A stretch of 64,000 nucleotides of DNA from SAR92 clade bacterium H231 (GCA_025153775.1 JAOALC010000002.1:62001-126000), one strand, 5' to 3'. Numbered from the stretch's first letter, positions 28,302 through 37,452 are shown. Translations and numbers: made by a program. Notes: generated from the letters alone by a model not told the origin.

Positions 28302-30144
28302 GAATAAAAAGCGTCTTCCATTATTTGTCTTAGCGCTGGGCATCTTAGCCTTTATTGGTGGCTGTGCGCCAACTCCAACCCAGGATACTGTGCGTGTACC
28401 AGTGTTTACCGGTGTCGAGGTTCAGGATATCAGTGCTCTGCAACAGGCCCAGGCCATGCTGGAGTCTGCACCAGTGTCTGCCAACCCGGATCAGCGTATT
28501 TTTGAGGCCGCCATGCTGTTTGCCAGCGCCGGAGACCTGGCTAAAAGTGCCGAAGCGGCAAAGCTGGTGGTTGCGGAGCAACTGAGTGACTCGCAGTATA
28601 TTGAATTCAATCTGTTTGTAGCCGAGCTCGAACTCAGTTTGGGCAACCCCCAGGGTGCTGCTGACCGTTTGACTCAGGATAGGTTTGTCGGCATTAGTGC
28701 AACTTTTAATGCCTCAACACTGAGGCGTATGCTCAGCCTGCAAGCGGACAGCAATTTTGCCTTGGGCAATATTGAGCTGGGGCTGCTGAAGTCGATCAGT
28801 TATGCCGGCCTGCTGAGAAAGCAACAGGATATTCGTGCTGTGCACAATAGCCTGTGGCGCCAACTCACAGTGCTGCCCTACAGCTATTTGCAACTTGGCA
28901 TAAATCACCCAAATACTGTGCTTGCCGGCTGGTTGCAGCTGGCGCAAGTAAACCGCCTGTATCAGGCTGATGCTCAGTCGAGGGCACTGGCCTTTAAGGA
29001 TTGGCAGCGACGCTGGCGAACACATCCGGCGGCAAAAAATCCGCCGAGAGCTGTAAAGGACCTCGGCTCATCCAGCCGCTCCTCAGCCCCATCCCAGGTG
29101 GCCCTGCTGCTGCCTCTGCAAGATAACTATGAGGTGCCCAGTTACACCTTGCTGGACGGCTTTATGGGCGCCTACTATGAGTTTCTCAGCGAGAATATCG
29201 AGGATGCTCCGGACATTCGCGTCTATGACACCAGTGTGCAGTCTCTGCAAAAGGCCTATAACAACGCAGTGGAAGATGGTGCCGAAATGATTATTGGTCC
29301 CATGCGCCAGTCTGAGGTGGAGGCGCTGTTGCCTATGGCCAGTCTGCCTGTGCCCACACTGAGTCTCAACCGGGTAGATAGGGCCACTGGGTCTCAGCCG
29401 CAAAATCTATTTCAATTTGGTCTCTCTCCCCAGGACGAAATAGCCCAAATTGCCGATCGCGCCTGGCTGCAGGGCAAACGCAATGTACTGATAGTTTCAC
29501 CCAATAATAGTTGGGGACGTAGCTCGGCTTCTTTCTTTAACCAGTACTGGACGGAAAAAGGCGGCACTTTACTGGATCAGGTTGCCTACCCCTCCTCGGT
29601 CAAAGATTTTACCCCACTGCTCAAGCCGCCACTGCTGATAGATATGAGCGAAGACCGCGCGCTGCAGATCAAGCGCTTTGTAAACAGCCGTATCAAATCT
29701 CAGGTAAGGCGCCGACAGGACATTGACCTGGTGGTGGTGCTTGGCTATCCGGTAGTGGCGCGGCAAATCAAACCGGCCCTCGATTTTCTCTACGCCTCTG
29801 ATGTACCTGTAGTGGCTACCTCGCATATCTATAACGGTATTGAACAGACAGACTTGGACCGGGATTTAACCGGCGTTGAATTTAGTGCCATGCCCTGGAC
29901 ATTGCCCGGTCAACTGGCCAGAGAGCTGACACCGGATACGCGCCTACACACAGCCTATCGCCATCTCTATGCCGTGGGTCACGATGCCTTTCTACTGCAC
30001 AGAAATCTGCGCGATCTTCAGTCTGAACAGCAGGCCTGGGTATTTGGTGCCACAGGATTACTGTCGCTGTCAGATGGCATTATTAAACGACAACAAAAAT
30101 GGGCTGAATTCCAGCGCGGCAAGGTGGTGGAATTGGCCCGCTAA
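28300..30144 (+). CDS. lpoA: Penicillin-binding protein activator lipoprotein LpoA
   Basis: A 614-residue outer-membrane lipoprotein that activates PBP1A from outside the peptidoglycan. The signal peptide ends in a lipobox FIGGC with C22 as lipidated residue. The N-terminal TPR-like helical domain (about 40-240) is followed by a linker and a type I periplasmic-binding-protein-like domain (VALLLPLQDNYEV from about 267). Its place next to rsmI and before yraN-diaA-dolP is the standard gammaproteobacterial order. The start shares CATG with the divergent rsmI start, so each ribosome-binding region lies within the other gene. Confidence 0.93.
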   Translation: MNKKRLPLFVLALGILAFIGGCAPTPTQDTVRVPVFTGVEVQDISALQQAQAMLESAPVSANPDQRIFEAAMLFASAGDLAKSAEAAKLVVAEQLSDSQYIEFNLFVAELELSLGNPQGAADRLTQDRFVGISATFNASTLRRMLSLQADSNFALGNIELGLLKSISYAGLLRKQQDIRAVHNSLWRQLTVLPYSYLQLGINHPNTVLAGWLQLAQVNRLYQADAQSRALAFKDWQRRWRTHPAAKNPPRAVKDLGSSSRSSAPSQVALLLPLQDNYEVPSYTLLDGFMGAYYEFLSENIEDAPDIRVYDTSVQSLQKAYNNAVEDGAEMIIGPMRQSEVEALLPMASLPVPTLSLNRVDRATGSQPQNLFQFGLSPQDEIAQIADRAWLQGKRNVLIVSPNNSWGRSSASFFNQYWTEKGGTLLDQVAYPSSVKDFTPLLKPPLLIDMSEDRALQIKRFVNSRIKSQVRRRQDIDLVVVLGYPVVARQIKPALDFLYASDVPVVATSHIYNGIEQTDLDRDLTGVEFSAMPWTLPGQLARELTPDTRLHTAYRHLYAVGHDAFLLHRNLRDLQSEQQAWVFGATGLLSLSDGIIKRQQKWAEFQRGKVVELAR

Positions 30145-30231
30145 GGGTTAGAAGGCGCTGCAATATAGAGCGCTGGGCATTATTTATCAGGACGACTGTG
30201 ACCAGAGGTAAGCAATAAGACGGCAAGGCTT

Positions 30232-30648
30232 ATGGATAGAGCAAACAGGCAGCACGGCTATCTTTCGGGTGATCAGGCGGAAGATCTAGCCCGCCGGTAT
30301 CTGATGGATCAGGGCTTAGAGTTGTTGGGCAAAAATTTTCGCACCCGTCAGGGCGAAATCGACCTGATAATGAAAGATAACGGCTGTATTGTGTTTGTTG
30401 AGGTGCGGTTTCGCCGCTCTCAGATCTTTGGCGGTGCAGCTGCATCTATTACCGCGAAGAAATGCAGGCGGCTCACAGCCGCGGCGGCGGTCTATTTGCA
30501 GAGCCGCGGTTTGGGCGCTTCTAATCCAGCCCGCTTTGATGCTGTGACCATAGGCCCGAGTAGCAACCCAATGACTGATGATGCTGGCCACTTACATAGC
30601 CAGTTAAAGAATTATGCCATTGACTGGATTAAGAATATTATAATGTAG
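30232..30648 (+). CDS. yraN: YraN family (UPF0102) endonuclease-fold protein
   Basis: A 138-residue small protein of the restriction-endonuclease-like fold; its cellular role is not settled. Seen: the N-terminal helix GDQAEDLARRYL, then NFRTRQGEIDLIM and VFVEVRFR, which hold the acidic E-D-E residues of the family active site (about 43, 45 and 61). AAGG lies 5-8 nt before the ATG. Between lpoA and diaA, as in E. coli. Confidence 0.92.
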   Translation: MDRANRQHGYLSGDQAEDLARRYLMDQGLELLGKNFRTRQGEIDLIMKDNGCIVFVEVRFRRSQIFGGAAASITAKKCRRLTAAAAVYLQSRGLGASNPARFDAVTIGPSSNPMTDDAGHLHSQLKNYAIDWIKNIIM

Positions 30649-30704
30649 CCGCGACTATACAGCGTTAAATAAGCGCAAAAGGTAACATCAACTCAAAAGG
30701 GACT

Positions 30705-31268
30705 ATGGACAAGCAAATTTTTACCCACTTTCAGAAGGTCATCGAGACTACCATGGTAGTCGGAGACGCTTTTTCTGAACCCATGGCAGCAGCTGCGGAA
30801 AAGATTGCCCAGGCACTGCTGGCGGGTAATACTATTTTTAGCTGTGGTGATAAATCTGCGGTGCCCCTGGCCCAGTTATTCTCGGATTATTTGGCTCAGG
30901 GTTTTGAAATTGAACGTCCGGGTTTTCCCGCACTAAATCTCAATAAACTGATGGATAATTCCTTTGGCGCTGAACGCTATGCCCAGTCTGTTCAGGTACA
31001 GGGAAAAGCAGGCGATGTCCTACTGATAGTCAGCGCGGGGGATAACAGTCTTGCCCTGCTGACTGCCATTGAAGCTGCAATTGATAAACAATTAGGCGTT
31101 ATTCTGCTCTCGGGGGTCAATGATGATTTACTATCGGCTACTCTCGGTTACAATGATATTGTAATTCCCGCAGCGGAGTTTCAGGGGCAGCTGGCGACAG
31201 CAGCTCAGTTTCAGATCGTTCAGTGCCTCTGTGCACTGGTCGACCATCAAATTTTTGGAGGCGAGTAG
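30705..31268 (+). CDS. diaA: DiaA-like SIS-domain protein
   Basis: A 187-residue single SIS domain protein in the position of DiaA, which tetramerises and promotes DnaA assembly at oriC in E. coli. The family phosphosugar loops are altered. Where most DiaA/GmhA proteins have CGNGTSAANAQH, this one has CGDKSAVPLAQL (about 48-59), and the STRGNS loop is SAGDNS (about 109-114). Phosphosugar binding is therefore doubtful, which agrees with a scaffold role. It ends one base before the dolP start, with the dolP ribosome site GGAGG inside its last codons. Confidence 0.85.
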   Translation: MDKQIFTHFQKVIETTMVVGDAFSEPMAAAAEKIAQALLAGNTIFSCGDKSAVPLAQLFSDYLAQGFEIERPGFPALNLNKLMDNSFGAERYAQSVQVQGKAGDVLLIVSAGDNSLALLTAIEAAIDKQLGVILLSGVNDDLLSATLGYNDIVIPAAEFQGQLATAAQFQIVQCLCALVDHQIFGGE

Positions 31269-31835
31269 ATGCGAGTTTTAGCGGTATTATTAACCCTGAT
31301 GTTTATGCTGTCGGGATGTACTACAGTTGTTGATTCGGTTACCTCTAAGCCCTTTGATCCGGACCCTTCGAGCACCAGTGTAGGCACAGCTATCGATGAT
31401 ATAAAGATGGATACCCAAATTGGTGTCAATATCAAAAAGGCTCACCCGCAACTGGATAAATCCCATATCAATATCAATGTAGCAAACCGCGTTGTGCTGT
31501 TGACCGGCGAGGTACCTTCCACAGAAATGAAGAAAATGGCCGGCGACGTGGCACGTAACTTTAAAGATGTGCGCCAGGTTTACAACGAGCTGCAGGTGCG
31601 AGGAAAAACTTCCATTGTTTCGCGTACCAATGACAGTATGCTGACGGGCAAGATCAAAACCAAACTGATGTTTAACGACAAGGTTAAAGCCTCAAATATT
31701 GAGGTGATTACCGAGGACAGTGTGGTCTATCTGATGGGCACAGTGGATCGCGCCACCGCAGACTTAGCCGGCAAAATTGCCAGCGATAGCAGCGGTATTC
31801 GCAAAGTGGTCCGAGTGTTTGAATATATAGATTAA
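31269..31835 (+). CDS. dolP: Outer-membrane lipoprotein DolP (YraP), dual BON domain
   Basis: A 188-residue lipoprotein with signal peptide and lipobox LSGC (C17), followed by two BON domains (about 44-112 and 120-188), which bind anionic phospholipid in E. coli DolP and support outer-membrane integrity and BAM function. The GxV/L glycine positions of both BON repeats are visible (LLTGEV and YLMGTV). Last gene of the lpoA-yraN-diaA-dolP run. It is convergent with the thiolase, overlapping by 4 bp. Confidence 0.94.
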   Translation: MRVLAVLLTLMFMLSGCTTVVDSVTSKPFDPDPSSTSVGTAIDDIKMDTQIGVNIKKAHPQLDKSHININVANRVVLLTGEVPSTEMKKMAGDVARNFKDVRQVYNELQVRGKTSIVSRTNDSMLTGKIKTKLMFNDKVKASNIEVITEDSVVYLMGTVDRATADLAGKIASDSSGIRKVVRVFEYID

Positions 31836-33010
31836 ACCAACTCTATAGCCATAGCTGTGGCTTCACCGCCACCTATGCAGAGGCTGGCAATACCTTTGCT
31901 GCCGCCCCGCTGCTGCAGCGCATGAATCAATGTCACAATAATTCTTGAGCCACTGGCACCTATGGGGTGGCCCAGGGCGCAGGCACCACCATGGACATTG
32001 AGTCTGTCGTGGGGCATGCCAATCTCCCGCAGTGCGGCCATAGCCACTACAGCAAAGGCTTCGTTAACTTCCCAGAGATCCACATCTTCAACTGCCCAGC
32101 CCACTCTATCCAATGTCTTTCTAATCGCAGTCACTGGCGCGGTGGTAAACCACTCGGGCTCCTGGGCGCTCTGGTCATAGCCGCGGATCAGTGCAATAGG
32201 TTTGAGACCGCGTGCCTCTGCCTCATCGGCCATCATTAAAGTTAGCGCTGCTGCGCCATCGGAAATAGAGCTGGCATTGGCGGCGGTCACTGTGCCGTCT
32301 TTGGCAAACGCTGGGCGCAGCTGAGGAATTTTATCCGGGCGCGCATTGCCCGGCTGTTCGTCGGTATCTACCAGAGTCTCACCTTTGCGCGAAGCAATGC
32401 TGACTGGAGCAATCTCCGCAGCAAACAAACCCTGGTCTATAGCAGCATTGGCGCGACGCAGTGACTCGATGGCATAGGCATCCTGATCTTCGCGGCTAAA
32501 CTGGTATTTGTTGGCGCAGCTCTCGGCAAAATTACCCATGGCTACCGCCTGGTAGGCGTCTTGAAGTCCGTCGTACTGCATATGATCGAGCATTTCGGCA
32601 CTGCCAAAACGATAGCCCTGGCGACCCTGGGGAATCAGGTAGGGGGCGCGGCTCATGCTCTCCATACCACCGGCAACCACCAGTTTTGACTGACCTGCGC
32701 GCAGGGCATTGCCAGCCATCATGACTGACATCATGGCCGAGCCACAGACTTTATTCACCGTGGTGCAGGCAGTGGCTTTGTTGATACCAGCAGCCAGGGC
32801 CGCCTGACGAGCCGGTGCCTGACCCAGGCCTGCAGACAGCACACAGCCCATAATCACTTCATCAATATTTTCTGTACCTAGCCCGGCACGCTCCAGAGCG
32901 GCACTGATGGCAACGGCTCCTAGATCTGGAGAGGCCACTGCAGACAGACTGCCCATCATTCCGCCCATAGGTGTCCGCGCTGCGGATAGGATGGCTATAG
33001 CTTGGGACAT
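31832..33010 (-). CDS. Acetyl-CoA C-acetyltransferase (thiolase)
   Basis: A 392-residue thiolase II-type enzyme that condenses two acetyl-CoA molecules or cleaves acetoacetyl-CoA. Catalytic residues: acylated C89 (NKVCGSAM), His in GGACALGHPIGASG (near 348) and the second Cys in CIGGGEA (near 378). Length is typical of AtoB/PhaA; no PHB genes are adjacent, so fatty-acid, ketone or PHB roles cannot be separated. It follows sspB by 37 bp on the same strand. Confidence 0.94.
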   Translation of the reverse strand: MSQAIAILSAARTPMGGMMGSLSAVASPDLGAVAISAALERAGLGTENIDEVIMGCVLSAGLGQAPARQAALAAGINKATACTTVNKVCGSAMMSVMMAGNALRAGQSKLVVAGGMESMSRAPYLIPQGRQGYRFGSAEMLDHMQYDGLQDAYQAVAMGNFAESCANKYQFSREDQDAYAIESLRRANAAIDQGLFAAEIAPVSIASRKGETLVDTDEQPGNARPDKIPQLRPAFAKDGTVTAANASSISDGAAALTLMMADEAEARGLKPIALIRGYDQSAQEPEWFTTAPVTAIRKTLDRVGWAVEDVDLWEVNEAFAVVAMAALREIGMPHDRLNVHGGACALGHPIGASGSRIIVTLIHALQQRGGSKGIASLCIGGGEATAMAIELV

Positions 33011-33047
33011 AGGAAACTCCGTGATTTTTGCTGTGGGAAGAGCAGTA

Positions 33048-33494
33048 TTACTTAACCACTCGCAGTGCGGGTTTAGTCTTGGGCTTGGTCTTAGGCCCTG
33101 TGGTTGACTGGGTTTTTTCCGCCGAGCTCAACACTGGCTTGGGGCCACCAGGAGGTTTTGGCGGTGGTTGGTCATCCGGGTTCTCTGGTTCAAACACCAT
33201 ACCCTGACCATTTTCCTGGGCGTAGATGCCCATTACGGCACCCACGGGGAGATAGATATCTATGGGCATACCACCAAAGCGAGTCGATAGCTGAACATAC
33301 TGGTTGTTCATCTCAAAACTGCTGACAGCGCGGGGGGCTATATTGAGAACAATCTGGCCATCAGTAACAAAATCCTGAGGCACTTCTACCTCAGGATAAT
33401 GGGCATCGACCACAATATAGGGCGTACAATCGTTATCCACTATCCAGTCATAGAAGGCTCTTAACAGATAGGGTCGATTGGACCTCATATTCAT
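33048..33494 (-). CDS. sspB: ClpXP adaptor SspB
   Basis: A 148-residue adaptor that delivers ssrA-tagged proteins to ClpXP. The N-terminal dimer and peptide-binding domain (RPYLLRAFYDWIVDN, VVDAHYPEVEVP, FGGMPIDIYLPVGAVMGIYAQENG) is well conserved to about residue 105. A Pro-rich linker and a short basic ClpX-binding tail (LRVVK) follow. It starts 9 bp after the sspA stop, as in other gammaproteobacteria. An ATG two codons further in is equally possible. Confidence 0.95.
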   Translation of the reverse strand: MNMRSNRPYLLRAFYDWIVDNDCTPYIVVDAHYPEVEVPQDFVTDGQIVLNIAPRAVSSFEMNNQYVQLSTRFGGMPIDIYLPVGAVMGIYAQENGQGMVFEPENPDDQPPPKPPGGPKPVLSSAEKTQSTTGPKTKPKTKPALRVVK

Positions 33495-33503
33495 CTCAGT
33501 TCA

Positions 33504-34124
33504 TCAGGCGCGAATTTCGCGCTCCAGATCAGTGAGACTCTCCTGGAAGGAAGGACGCTCGAACAGGCGATCCATATAGTCCAACAGAGGTTTAACCTGA
33601 CGGTTGTTGGGCAGCTTGATTCCCAGCTGAGGCAGGCGCCAAAGCATTGGCGCCAGACAGCAGTCTACGAGGGTAAACTCCTCACTCATAAAGTAAGGCT
33701 TCTCAGTAAAGATACTGGAAATGGTCATCAGCGACTCGTGAAATTCCTTGCGTGCAGCCTCGGCTTTTTTGGTCTCCGGGCTGGCAATGATAGTGTCGAT
33801 CAAGGTGCACCAGTCGCGCTCGATGCGGTAGATCCAGAGGCGGCTCTGAGCCCTAGCTACAGGATAGACTGGCAACAGCGGCGGATGGGGAAAGCGCTCA
33901 TCGAGATATTCCATCACAACTTTAGACTCATACAGAGCCAGATCACGATCTACCAGAGTTGGCAGTGTTCCGTAGGGGTTGGCCTCGAGAATTTCCTCGG
34001 TCACTCCATTGGCTTCGATATCTTCAATATCAACGGTAACGCCCTTTTCAGCAAGCACGATACGCACTCGGTGACTGTACTGGCAAGTAGGATCAGAAAA
34101 TAACGTCATCGATGATCGTCGCAC
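33504..34124 (-). CDS. sspA: Stringent starvation protein A
   Basis: A 206-residue protein of glutathione-S-transferase fold (thioredoxin-like domain to about 85, helical domain after) that binds RNA polymerase and alters transcription in stationary phase and stress. The N-terminal [23 protein letters not shown] is characteristic. The start is GTG with AGAGGT 5 nt upstream. Upstream lies the bc1 operon, as in Pseudomonas. Confidence 0.95.
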   Translation of the reverse strand: MRRSSMTLFSDPTCQYSHRVRIVLAEKGVTVDIEDIEANGVTEEILEANPYGTLPTLVDRDLALYESKVVMEYLDERFPHPPLLPVYPVARAQSRLWIYRIERDWCTLIDTIIASPETKKAEAARKEFHESLMTISSIFTEKPYFMSEEFTLVDCCLAPMLWRLPQLGIKLPNNRQVKPLLDYMDRLFERPSFQESLTDLEREIRA

Positions 34125-34152
34125 AACTACCTCTCATATTTTTATAGTTAGA

Positions 34153-34172
34153 GGGGCAGATTGCTCTGCCCC
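34153..34172. terminator. Strong hairpin between the bc1 operon and sspA
   Basis: GGGGCAGA-TTGC-TCTGCCCC, a perfect 8-bp GC-rich stem 30 bp after the cytochrome gene. The minus-strand continuation (TCTAACTATAAAAAT) is not a U-run, so it may be an attenuator or mRNA-end hairpin rather than a full terminator. Confidence 0.5.
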
Positions 34173-34201
34173 AGTGTAGCCACTCAGCAAGTTAGCTGGA
34201 G

Positions 34202-36238
34202 CTAGTGAATGCCTTTCCAGTACTCGCGGTTCAACAGAACAGTGGGTACCAATAATAGTAGCAAAAATAATAGCACCAGCCGGCCAATATGCTTGCGCTG
34301 CTCGGCCATGGGCTCAGCGATATAAGTCAGGAAATTGACTAAATCATAAACTGCTGCCTGATACTCTTCCTCGGTCATGCTGCCAGCCTTATTGATATTA
34401 AAGCGACCACAGGGGTCGTCTAAAATATCGGCACCGGTCATCAGGTCACGCTTGATACCACCATTGGCTGCCAACACAGGGCCTGGTGCACATTCGGGTA
34501 AACCCTGAAGATCCAGCAGTGCATGGGGCATACCCACATCTTTAAAGACCTTATTGTTCACGCCTAAGGGGCGGCTTGGGTCAGCGTAGAAGTTGAGTAG
34601 ATAGGTATATACCCACTCTGGCTTGCGCGATCTCGCCACCATCGTTAAATCTGGCGGTGTGGCGCCAAACCACTCTTTAGCATTGTCAGCAGGCATAGCA
34701 ATATTCATCAGCTCGCCAATTTTTTGACCAGTGAATACCATATTGTCCAGCATCAGTTGATTGGGGATACCTATATCATTGGCAACCCGCTCCCATCGCG
34801 AGTATTTAAATGAATGGCACCCCATACAAAAATTTACCGCTAACTTAGCACCATTTTGCAATGAGGCATCGTTAGTCAACTGAGCTTCAAAGGGCTCACA
34901 GTCGATGGTTCCACAGTTGTGGCCACTCTCTGCGCCCACTGCCTTGATGGGAATAATCACCAGCAGTGCAACTATACCAATGGCACCCAGAGTCCTGAGT
35001 GGCCCAATGCCACCGTCCATAGTAATGCGTGCAGGCTCAGGTCTGGTGGTTTCGTATTTGGTCCAGAAGTAGATGCCGATAAAGTACGAGAAGTACAGCA
35101 GGGTACAGATCTGCGCCAGAATAGTACGACCCTCAGTCGGAGCCTTAACGCCCAGGTAACCGAGAATAATAAATACAGCGGCAAACATGAGTAGCGCGGC
35201 CCGGCTAATATTGCCTTTGTAGCGCATAGAGCGCACTGGGCTTCTGTCTAGCCATGGCAGCACGAACAGTATAGCGATCGCCGCACCCATAGTAATAAAG
35301 CCACCCAGCTTATCTGGAACTGCCCGCAACATAGAGTAGTAAGGGGTGAAGTACCAAACCGGGGCAATATGCTCTGGCGTTTTCAATGAGTTGGCAATTT
35401 CAAAATTGGCATACTCAAGGAAGAAACCACCCATCTCTGGCATAAAGAACAGCACAGCGCAGAAGGCAAACAGGAACACCACTATGGGCACCAGATCGTG
35501 AATCACAAAGTAGGGGTAGAACGGCAGGCCATCGATAGGATTGCCGTCTTTATCTTTGTGCTCTTTGATGCTGACACCGTCTGGGTTGTTTGAACCAACG
35601 TCGTGCAGGGCAATAATATGCATGACGATCAGCGCAATCAGAATAATGGGCAGAGCCACCACATGCAGAGACATAAAGCGGTTGAGAGTAATACCTGAGA
35701 TCAGATAGTCACCGCGAATCCACTGCACAATATCCTCACCCACCACTGGAATAGCGCCAAACAGGGAAATAATTACCTGCGCACCCCAGTAAGACATCTG
35801 CCCCCAGGGCAATACATAGCCCAGGAAAGCCTCTGCCATCAGGGCCAGATAAATAGTCATGCCGAAGACCCATACCAGCTCGCGCGGCGCCTTGTAGGAG
35901 CCGTACATCAAGCCGCGGAACATATGCAGATAGACCACAATAAAGAACGCCGATGCCCCGGTACTGTGGGCATAGCGGATAATCCAGCCGAGATCTACAT
36001 CTCGCATAATATACTCAACCGAGGCAAAGGCCTGCTCTGCAGAGCCCTGGTAGCTCATCAGCAACCAGATACCAGTGACCAGCTGAATAACCAGAACCAC
36101 CATCGACAGCACGCCAAAGTAGTACCAGAAGTTAAAGTTTTTCGGCGCGTAGTACTCCGACATATGACGCTTCCATTCGCGCTGGAGCGTCGGCATGCGG
36201 GAATTCAGCCATGCGGCAAAACCTGTTTCATTGCTCAT
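34202..36238 (-). CDS. Fused cytochrome b / cytochrome c1 of the bc1 complex
   Basis: One uninterrupted 678-codon gene covers two subunits of ubiquinol:cytochrome c oxidoreductase. Residues 1 to about 400 are cytochrome b: eight hydrophobic helices, heme-ligand histidine pairs in the HSTGAS...YLHMFRG and SLHVVALP...VMHIIALHD helices, and the Qo motif as PVWY. A hydrophobic segment ending AVGA (about 416-437) looks like an internal export signal. After it comes cytochrome c1 with CMGCH heme attachment, a GMPHAL segment with the likely axial Met, and a C-terminal anchor (RLVLLFLLLLLVPTVLL). FbcH of Bradyrhizobium is the known precedent, cleaved after synthesis. An internal Met (407) has no ribosome site before it. 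Confidence 0.93.
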   Translation of the reverse strand: MSNETGFAAWLNSRMPTLQREWKRHMSEYYAPKNFNFWYYFGVLSMVVLVIQLVTGIWLLMSYQGSAEQAFASVEYIMRDVDLGWIIRYAHSTGASAFFIVVYLHMFRGLMYGSYKAPRELVWVFGMTIYLALMAEAFLGYVLPWGQMSYWGAQVIISLFGAIPVVGEDIVQWIRGDYLISGITLNRFMSLHVVALPIILIALIVMHIIALHDVGSNNPDGVSIKEHKDKDGNPIDGLPFYPYFVIHDLVPIVVFLFAFCAVLFFMPEMGGFFLEYANFEIANSLKTPEHIAPVWYFTPYYSMLRAVPDKLGGFITMGAAIAILFVLPWLDRSPVRSMRYKGNISRAALLMFAAVFIILGYLGVKAPTEGRTILAQICTLLYFSYFIGIYFWTKYETTRPEPARITMDGGIGPLRTLGAIGIVALLVIIPIKAVGAESGHNCGTIDCEPFEAQLTNDASLQNGAKLAVNFCMGCHSFKYSRWERVANDIGIPNQLMLDNMVFTGQKIGELMNIAMPADNAKEWFGATPPDLTMVARSRKPEWVYTYLLNFYADPSRPLGVNNKVFKDVGMPHALLDLQGLPECAPGPVLAANGGIKRDLMTGADILDDPCGRFNINKAGSMTEEEYQAAVYDLVNFLTYIAEPMAEQRKHIGRLVLLFLLLLLVPTVLLNREYWKGIH

Positions 36239-36843
36239 TACGCAACCTCCGAATCTATACCAATAATCACAACATCATCTGACTCATAGCTATGAGGCGG
36301 AATCTCAAGGTTGGTCGGTGCAGGTACACCGGCAAAAACACGGCCAGAGAGATCGAACTTGGAACCATGGCAGGGGCAGAAGAAACCACCCAGCCAGGAG
36401 TCGCCGCCCAGATCCACAGCACCCACATCGGGGCGGTACATTGGCGCACAACCCAAGTGTGTGCACAGACCGACCAGAATCAGGTACTCTTCTTTGCCAG
36501 CCATGGTGCGGGCTGAACCAGACACATAGCTTGGCTGAGCTGCAGCTTCAGAATCCGCGTCTCTAAGAATGCTGGTATCTATTGCATTGATCGCATCCAG
36601 AGACTCTGAGGTGCGACGAACTATATAGACTGGCTTTCCGCGCCATTCAACCACCAGGCGACCACCGGCTTCCAACTTAGAAATATTGACTTTAACTGGA
36701 GCTCCAGCAGCTTTTGCTTTAGCGCTGGGCTGCCAGGACGAGACAAAAGGTATTGCTGCACCAACTACACCTGCACCACCTACTACCGAAGTAGCACCCA
36801 ACAGGAATTTTCGGCGGCTTTGGTTGACACCGTCATCGGTCAT
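36238..36843 (-). CDS. petA: Ubiquinol-cytochrome c reductase Rieske iron-sulfur subunit
   Basis: A 201-residue Rieske protein of the bc1 complex. The N-terminus has a twin-arginine export signal (QSRRKFLLG) and one membrane helix. The [2Fe-2S] ligands are in CTHLGC and CPCHGS (about 126-148). GGGAG lies 6 nt before the ATG. The stop overlaps the start of the cytochrome gene by one base (TAATG), so the two are translationally coupled. A good promoter and a leader inverted repeat precede it. Confidence 0.97.
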   Translation of the reverse strand: MTDDGVNQSRRKFLLGATSVVGGAGVVGAAIPFVSSWQPSAKAKAAGAPVKVNISKLEAGGRLVVEWRGKPVYIVRRTSESLDAINAIDTSILRDADSEAAAQPSYVSGSARTMAGKEEYLILVGLCTHLGCAPMYRPDVGAVDLGGDSWLGGFFCPCHGSKFDLSGRVFAGVPAPTNLEIPPHSYESDDVVIIGIDSEVA

Positions 36844-36880
36844 GACGCTCTCCCTCTAAACTTAAAATTTGGATTCAAAA

Positions 36881-36896
36881 CACACGGGCTCGTGTG
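36881..36896. repeat. Inverted repeat in the petA leader
   Basis: CACACG-GGCT-CGTGTG lies between the promoter and the petA ribosome site. It could form an mRNA hairpin or bind a regulator. Confidence 0.5.
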
Positions 36897-36915
36897 CAAA
36901 TAAAAAAGGCGCTGC

Positions 36916-36944
36916 ATAGTAACGGAAAGCTGATTTACACGCAA
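36916..36944 (-). promoter_or_regulatory. Promoter of the petA-cytochrome bc1 operon
   Basis: On the minus strand TTGCGT (36944-36939), a 17-bp spacer and TACTAT (36921-36916); transcription should start near 36909, about 65 nt before the start codon. Confidence 0.6.
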
Positions 36945-36990
36945 TAATTAGTTGCGCCAAACCAGGCTAACCTTTTGATTTTTATAGACA

Positions 36991-37021
36991 AAAAAAAGCC
37001 CGACCAATGGGTCGGGCTTTT
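36991..37021 (-). terminator. Intrinsic terminator of rplM-rpsI
   Basis: GCCCGACC-AATG-GGTCGGGC stem with a seven-A run at its left end, which reads as U7 in the minus-strand transcript; 27 bp after the rpsI stop. Confidence 0.93.
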
Positions 37022-37047
37022 GGTTTTCGGCGCTGAAAGCGTATTGA

Positions 37048-37440
37048 TTAACGCTTCGAGAACTGTGGACGCTTGCGCGCTTTGTGCAGGCCCACTTTCT
37101 TGCGCTCTACCTGACGTGCATCGCGAGTCAAAAAGCCCGCTTTGCGCAGTGAAGGACGCAGGTTTTCATCGTACTCAACCAGTGCGCGAGCTATGCCGTG
37201 GCGGATTGCACCAGCCTGGCCAAAGTTGCCGCCACCGGCGACTGAGATATTGAGGTCAAACTTCTCAACCATATCTACCACTTCGAAGGGTTGACGAACA
37301 ATCATGCGTGCCACTTCACGTCCGAAGTACACATCTATAGCGCGATCGTTGATTGTGATGTTGCCGTTTCCAGATTTCATGAAAACGCGGGCTGCTGATG
37401 TCTTGCGACGTCCAGTGCCATAATATTGAGTATCTGCCAT
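37048..37440 (-). CDS. rpsI: 30S ribosomal protein S9
   Basis: A 130-residue S9 protein with the conserved N-terminus [10 protein letters not shown] and the C-terminal tail ending [11 protein letters not shown], whose last Arg reaches the P-site tRNA. Cotranscribed with rplM (12 bp gap) and followed by a strong terminator. Confidence 0.99.
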   Translation of the reverse strand: MADTQYYGTGRRKTSAARVFMKSGNGNITINDRAIDVYFGREVARMIVRQPFEVVDMVEKFDLNISVAGGGNFGQAGAIRHGIARALVEYDENLRPSLRKAGFLTRDARQVERKKVGLHKARKRPQFSKR

Positions 37441-37452
37441 GGTCGCTTTCCG

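Noticed and set aside
34990-35060. Sequencing frameshift or separate cytochrome c1 gene inside the cytochrome b/c1 gene
   Set aside because: The frame is continuous through complete domains on both sides, and the only internal Met nearby (35020) has no ribosome site, so one gene is the simpler reading.
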